Shown here: positions 39,779-42,576 of the stretch, piece after piece | Position numbering within the stretch: the first letter of the stretch is position 1 | How the letters are laid out: the number at the start of each line of letters is the position of its first letter | Source of the DNA: Eggerthella sinensis | GTDB lineage: Bacteria; Actinomycetota; Coriobacteriia; Coriobacteriales; Eggerthellaceae | Direction: 5' to 3' | NCBI RefSeq assembly: GCF_003339815.1 | Contig: NZ_PPTT01000034.1 | Coordinates: forward strand, 1-42,576 | DNA length: 42,576 bases | The notes under the pieces: generated by a model | Told to the model about the DNA's origin: nothing | Databases searched by the model: none | Seen by the model: only the letters and a program-made list of their open reading frames with translations | Translations under genes and position numbers: made by a program

Positions 39779-40396
39779 TCAGCGATCCGCGAGCGCGACG
39801 TTGAGGCGGTCGAGCACCTGCTGCGCGTCGGCGGAGCGGGTGCGCAGGAGCTCGTCGAACGGCACGGGGTCGGCCGGCTGCTCCCGCGGCGCGTTGATCT
39901 CCTTCGAGAACCAGGTCACGTCGTGCCAGGCGCCGTTCTTCCAGCCGGCGTGCCGCTGCTGCCAGGAGGCGTCGAATCCGAGGGACCGATGCAGTCGCTC
40001 GCTCGCTCGGTTTGGCACGGTGACCAGGCCGTACACGCACACGATACCCTGCAGGCGCACGAGTTCGACAAGCGCTTCGTAGACGGGGGTGCCCCATCCG
40101 CGCCCGGTGGCCTCCGGCGCCAGGTAGATGGACAGCTCGGCGTTCCAGCGGTAGGCGGCGCGCTCGGCCAGCGCGTGCGCGTAGGCGAACCCGGCCACGC
40201 GCCCGTCGCATTCGACGACGAAGCACGGGTAGCGTGGCACGACGGCGTCCATGCGCGCGGCAAACTGCGCAGGGGAGGGCACGGCCACGTCGAAGGTGAT
40301 GGGGGTGTCGACGTACGGCGCGTACACGCCGCGTATCGCTTCGAAGTCGTCGCGCGTGGCGAAGCGCGCCGTCGGGTGTGTTTCGTGCCGGGCCAT
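39779..40396 (-). CDS. GNAT acetyltransferase, phosphinothricin acetyltransferase-like
   Basis: A 205-residue N-acetyltransferase. ARFATRDDFEAIRGVYAPYV and DTPITFDVAV are typical of the phosphinothricin/methionine-sulfone acetyltransferase branch, followed by the acetyl-CoA loop EATGRGWGTPVYEAL and NRASERLHRSLGF. The last 40 residues are a less usual Pro/Arg-rich tail. The substrate is probably an amino acid analogue or a xenobiotic amine. The start is taken at ATG 40396, where GAAAGGA is well spaced; an upstream ATG at 40417 is possible. It is the first gene of an operon with the WYL and effector-binding genes. Confidence 0.85.
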   Translation of the reverse strand: MARHETHPTARFATRDDFEAIRGVYAPYVDTPITFDVAVPSPAQFAARMDAVVPRYPCFVVECDGRVAGFAYAHALAERAAYRWNAELSIYLAPEATGRGWGTPVYEALVELVRLQGIVCVYGLVTVPNRASERLHRSLGFDASWQQRHAGWKNGAWHDVTWFSKEINAPREQPADPVPFDELLRTRSADAQQVLDRLNVALADR

Positions 40397-40643
40397 CCTG
40401 CCGTCCTTTCGTGCCATGAGGTGGGCTCCCATACTAGCACGACCCGCTGCACGCCGATGGCGTGGAGGCTCGGCTGGACGACTAGCACGGGGAGGTTGTG
40501 TGCGCGGGCGTGGCTCTCATATGTTGTTTGTTCGTTGCACACTTGTATCCCGGCGTTCGTTAGGGAATACTGCTCTGACGAGCTGAGCGCACCTGCGTTC
40601 GGCGTATGGAGAACCCCGACACGAGCCAGCCGGAAAGGCCACC

Positions 40644-41789
40644 GTGGTAGATAGTTTCAAAAGGATTCGACATCGCATCAAGCGCCGTCTGAAGCACTCG
40701 CCCGCTTTGGTGGCGGGCGTGATCGTGGGCGCTCTTGCCGTGCTGCTCATCGGCGGGTGGGCGGTTGCGGGCAACGCCGCGCACGTCGATCAGCCCATCA
40801 TGCCCGCCATTGCCGACGAGAACGACGACGAGAAGCCCGAAGCCGCCGCGCCGGCCGAAACCGACGCCGACGATACGCCCGACCCCCGCATCGTCGCCGA
40901 CGATGCGCGCACCGCGCTCGACGCCGCATCCGGCACCGACGAGGTCAACCGCTTCAACTCCACCACCGGCATCGCGCGCACGTTCGCCTCCGAGGAAATC
41001 CCCGAGATCGAAGCCGCGGTTGCCGCGTACCACGATGCGGGTTACGAGGTGGGCTTCGTCATGTACGACCTCACCACGAGCGAGGGCGTCGGGTACAACG
41101 CCGACGCGCAGTTCTTCTCGGCAAGTACCATCAAGGCGCCGTTCGTGGCGTTTGCGGCGCAGAGCATGGTGGACGGCGGCCAGGCATCGTTCGACGAGGA
41201 AATCGTCGAAGACGTGATCCTCGACGGGACGGGCGTCATGTCGTCGGACAACATCGACCGCTACGACCTGCAAACCGTCATGAGCAACACCATCGTGCAT
41301 TCCGACAACACGGGCTACGGGCTGCTGCGCGAGCGCTTCAACGAAGGCGGCTTCGAGGCCTGGTGCGCCGATGCCGACGTGGACGCCGCGGCGTGGCAGG
41401 GCGAGTGGTACCCGTACTACACACCGCGCGACCTGGCGAAACTGTGGCTCAACATAGGCGCGTACGTGGCCGAGGGGCAGGGGAGCGCTTCCTGGTACGC
41501 CGACCTGCTGCTGCAAACCGACTCGTCGTTCTTGCGCAAGGCGCTCGGCGAGCGCCACCAGGTTTTGTCGAAGCCCGGCTACGAAATAGACACGCCCTGG
41601 TACGACATGGGCGCCCTCAACGACGCGGGCCTCGTGCTCGTCGATAATGACGCCTACGTCATCGCCATCATGTCCGATGTCGATTATGATGACGAGTACT
41701 TTACCGATAACGAGTACCTGATCGTCGATCTTGCCAGCGCGCTCGGCGCCACGCACGATCGCATGATGCTCGAAGGAGGCGCCGTATGA
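40644..41789 (+). CDS. Membrane-anchored serine hydrolase, class A beta-lactamase-like fold
   Basis: A 381-residue protein with a basic N-terminus, one membrane helix (residues 21-43), an acidic Ala/Asp/Pro linker to about residue 90, and an extracellular serine hydrolase domain. SASTIK gives the nucleophile Ser161 with Lys164. SDN at 220-222 lies 59 residues later, exactly the class A spacing. LSKPGYE stands in for the KTG box. The ExxLN deacylation motif is not evident, so it may be a peptidoglycan-acting enzyme or binding protein rather than a true beta-lactamase. The start is GTG 40644 after CGGAAAGGCC. Its stop overlaps the next gene's start (ATGA), pairing it with a secreted coiled-coil protein. 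The 247-base gap before it (40397-40643) shows no other gene or clear promoter. Confidence 0.83.
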   Translation: MVDSFKRIRHRIKRRLKHSPALVAGVIVGALAVLLIGGWAVAGNAAHVDQPIMPAIADENDDEKPEAAAPAETDADDTPDPRIVADDARTALDAASGTDEVNRFNSTTGIARTFASEEIPEIEAAVAAYHDAGYEVGFVMYDLTTSEGVGYNADAQFFSASTIKAPFVAFAAQSMVDGGQASFDEEIVEDVILDGTGVMSSDNIDRYDLQTVMSNTIVHSDNTGYGLLRERFNEGGFEAWCADADVDAAAWQGEWYPYYTPRDLAKLWLNIGAYVAEGQGSASWYADLLLQTDSSFLRKALGERHQVLSKPGYEIDTPWYDMGALNDAGLVLVDNDAYVIAIMSDVDYDDEYFTDNEYLIVDLASALGATHDRMMLEGGAV

Positions 41790-42576
41790 GAGCCATAGCA
41801 CGAGCATGCACCCCGGAGGCGCTGTTGTCGCTTGCGCTCGCTTGCGCGCTCGCCCTGATCGGCTTGGGGCTGGGCGCGGGCGCCGCGCCGCGCGCGTGGG
41901 CCGACGAAGCCGAAGAGGCGCAGCAGGCCGTCGACGACGCGCAGGCCACGCTCGACGACGCCGAGCAGCGCATGGAGAGCATCTCGGACGACTACGACGC
42001 CATCAAGCAGGAAGTGGACGAGCTGCAGGCGCGCGTCGACGAGATTGCCGCGCAGGCGCTTGACGCGCAGCAGGCGGTGGTCGAAGGCCGCACGGCGCTC
42101 GGCAAGGCGGCCGTGTACGAGTACCGCGACGGCGGCTCGGCGCAGTCGCTGCTCACGCTCGTCCTCGAGGCGCGCGACTTCAACGAGCTCACCCGCAACC
42201 TGTCCTACCTCGGCGCGGTCATGCAGTACCATGCCGACGAGGTCGAGGCGCAGAAGGAGCGCTCGGCGACGTACGAGAAGCTCATCGATGATTTGAACTT
42301 CCAGAAGAACGAGCAGGAAAAGAAGCTCCAGGAGCTCGAAGCGAAGCGTGCCGAAGCCGAGAGCGTGGTGAGCGAGGCGAACTCCAAGCTGGAGAACGCG
42401 CAGAGCGACCAGGCCTCCCGTCTCGAGGCGCTCCGCAAGATGGCCGAGGAGCTGGCAGCGGCGGAAGGGGCCACCGAGCCCGTCATCGACGAGAGCGCGA
42501 ACACCATGGGCCGCGAGGACGTGGTGGACCCCGGCACGCAGGTGGAGCCGAACCCCGACCCCGCTCCTCCCGCACC
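41786..42576 (+). CDS. Secreted coiled-coil protein, N-terminal part (cut by window edge)
   Basis: At least 263 residues are present; the frame is still open at the end of the window. A signal peptide (ALLSLALACALALIGLGLGA, cleaved near AAPRAWADE) is followed by two long Glu/Ala/Gln-rich coiled-coil segments (about residues 45-115 and 160-225) with a conserved YEYRDGGSAQSLLTLVLEARDFNELTRN, split here as seen, between them. This is the layout of PcsB/CwlO-type cell-wall hydrolases, whose N-terminal coiled coil controls a C-terminal NlpC/P60 or CHAP domain; a Pro-rich hinge begins at the edge. The catalytic domain is therefore expected beyond the window but not seen. The ATG overlaps the serine hydrolase stop. 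Confidence 0.78.
   Translation, partial: MRAIARACTPEALLSLALACALALIGLGLGAGAAPRAWADEAEEAQQAVDDAQATLDDAEQRMESISDDYDAIKQEVDELQARVDEIAAQALDAQQAVVEGRTALGKAAVYEYRDGGSAQSLLTLVLEARDFNELTRNLSYLGAVMQYHADEVEAQKERSATYEKLIDDLNFQKNEQEKKLQELEAKRAEAESVVSEANSKLENAQSDQASRLEALRKMAEELAAAEGATEPVIDESANTMGREDVVDPGTQVEPNPDPAPPA

Noticed and set aside
1-42576. CRISPR arrays, tRNA genes, insertion sequences or prophage genes
   Set aside because: No regularly spaced repeats, cloverleaf sequences, transposase or integrase motifs were found; the only mobile-like element is the 162-bp inverted repeat.

Overview
The window is GC-rich, with tightly packed genes that mostly start behind GAAAGGA- or AAGGAG-type ribosome binding sites. 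It has no tRNA, rRNA, phage or insertion-sequence genes. The gene content (repeated agmatine/ornithine-type deiminase and carbamoyltransferase operons, a Tat-exported lipoprotein amidohydrolase, a membrane-anchored LuxR regulator, a steroid-dehydrogenase-like SDR) suggests an anaerobic gut actinobacterium of the Eggerthellaceae (Coriobacteriia), probably Eggerthella or a close relative. The genus is inferred from content and style, not from a marker gene.

Bases 1-19739 hold the most striking feature: four consecutive, diverged versions of an agmatine-deiminase-type energy pathway. Each version combines an imine hydrolase of the agmatine/peptidylarginine deiminase superfamily, one or two carbamoyltransferases and a transporter. 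Module A (1-4149) is a carbamoyltransferase tail, APC antiporter, AguA and carbamate kinase. Module B (5190-10261) is a carbamoyltransferase, APC antiporter, a peptidylarginine-deiminase-like enzyme with a C-terminal beta-rich extension, and a second carbamoyltransferase. Module C (11198-14919) is a diverged deiminase, a carbamoyltransferase with HELP in place of HCLP, and an MFS carrier. Module D (16123-19739) is a carbamoyltransferase with HYLP in place of HCLP, an APC antiporter and AguA. Three dedicated regulators are interleaved: TetR at 4294, TetR at 10915 on the minus strand, and MerR at 15778 on the minus strand. Each has a visible candidate operator. Only one carbamate kinase is present, so all modules probably feed carbamoyl phosphate to the same ATP-forming step. 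The variable substrate-facing motifs suggest that the modules handle different guanidino compounds.

Bases 19740-27913 hold a small zinc-ribbon membrane protein and a membrane-anchored LuxR regulator broken by a frameshift at a 7-A tract. The LuxR gene is divergent from a Tat-lipoprotein amidohydrolase of the YtcJ type. Then come a response regulator, an ABC ATPase, a permease and a histidine kinase, arranged like a peptide-antibiotic sensing and export module, and an alanine-rich lipoprotein with a cysteine-bearing C-terminal domain. A 162-bp element with perfect 25-bp terminal inverted repeats lies just downstream.

Bases 28296-40396 are mostly small metabolic and sensing genes. They include an NTF2-like protein with a 3-alpha-hydroxysteroid-dehydrogenase-like SDR, a DUF3788 protein with a flavin split-barrel protein, and a LytTR/DUF3021 pair. 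YjdF follows, behind a promoter and a structured leader that is probably the azaaromatic-sensing yjdF riboswitch. A MerR regulator, acetyl-CoA synthetase with an unknown partner, an XRE-zinc ribbon/GyrI-like/radical SAM operon, and a GNAT/WYL/GyrI-like operon complete this part. Several of these look like xenobiotic-sensing genes. The window ends (40644-42576) in a cell-envelope pair: a serine hydrolase with a class A beta-lactamase-like fold, and the start of a secreted coiled-coil protein that runs off the edge.
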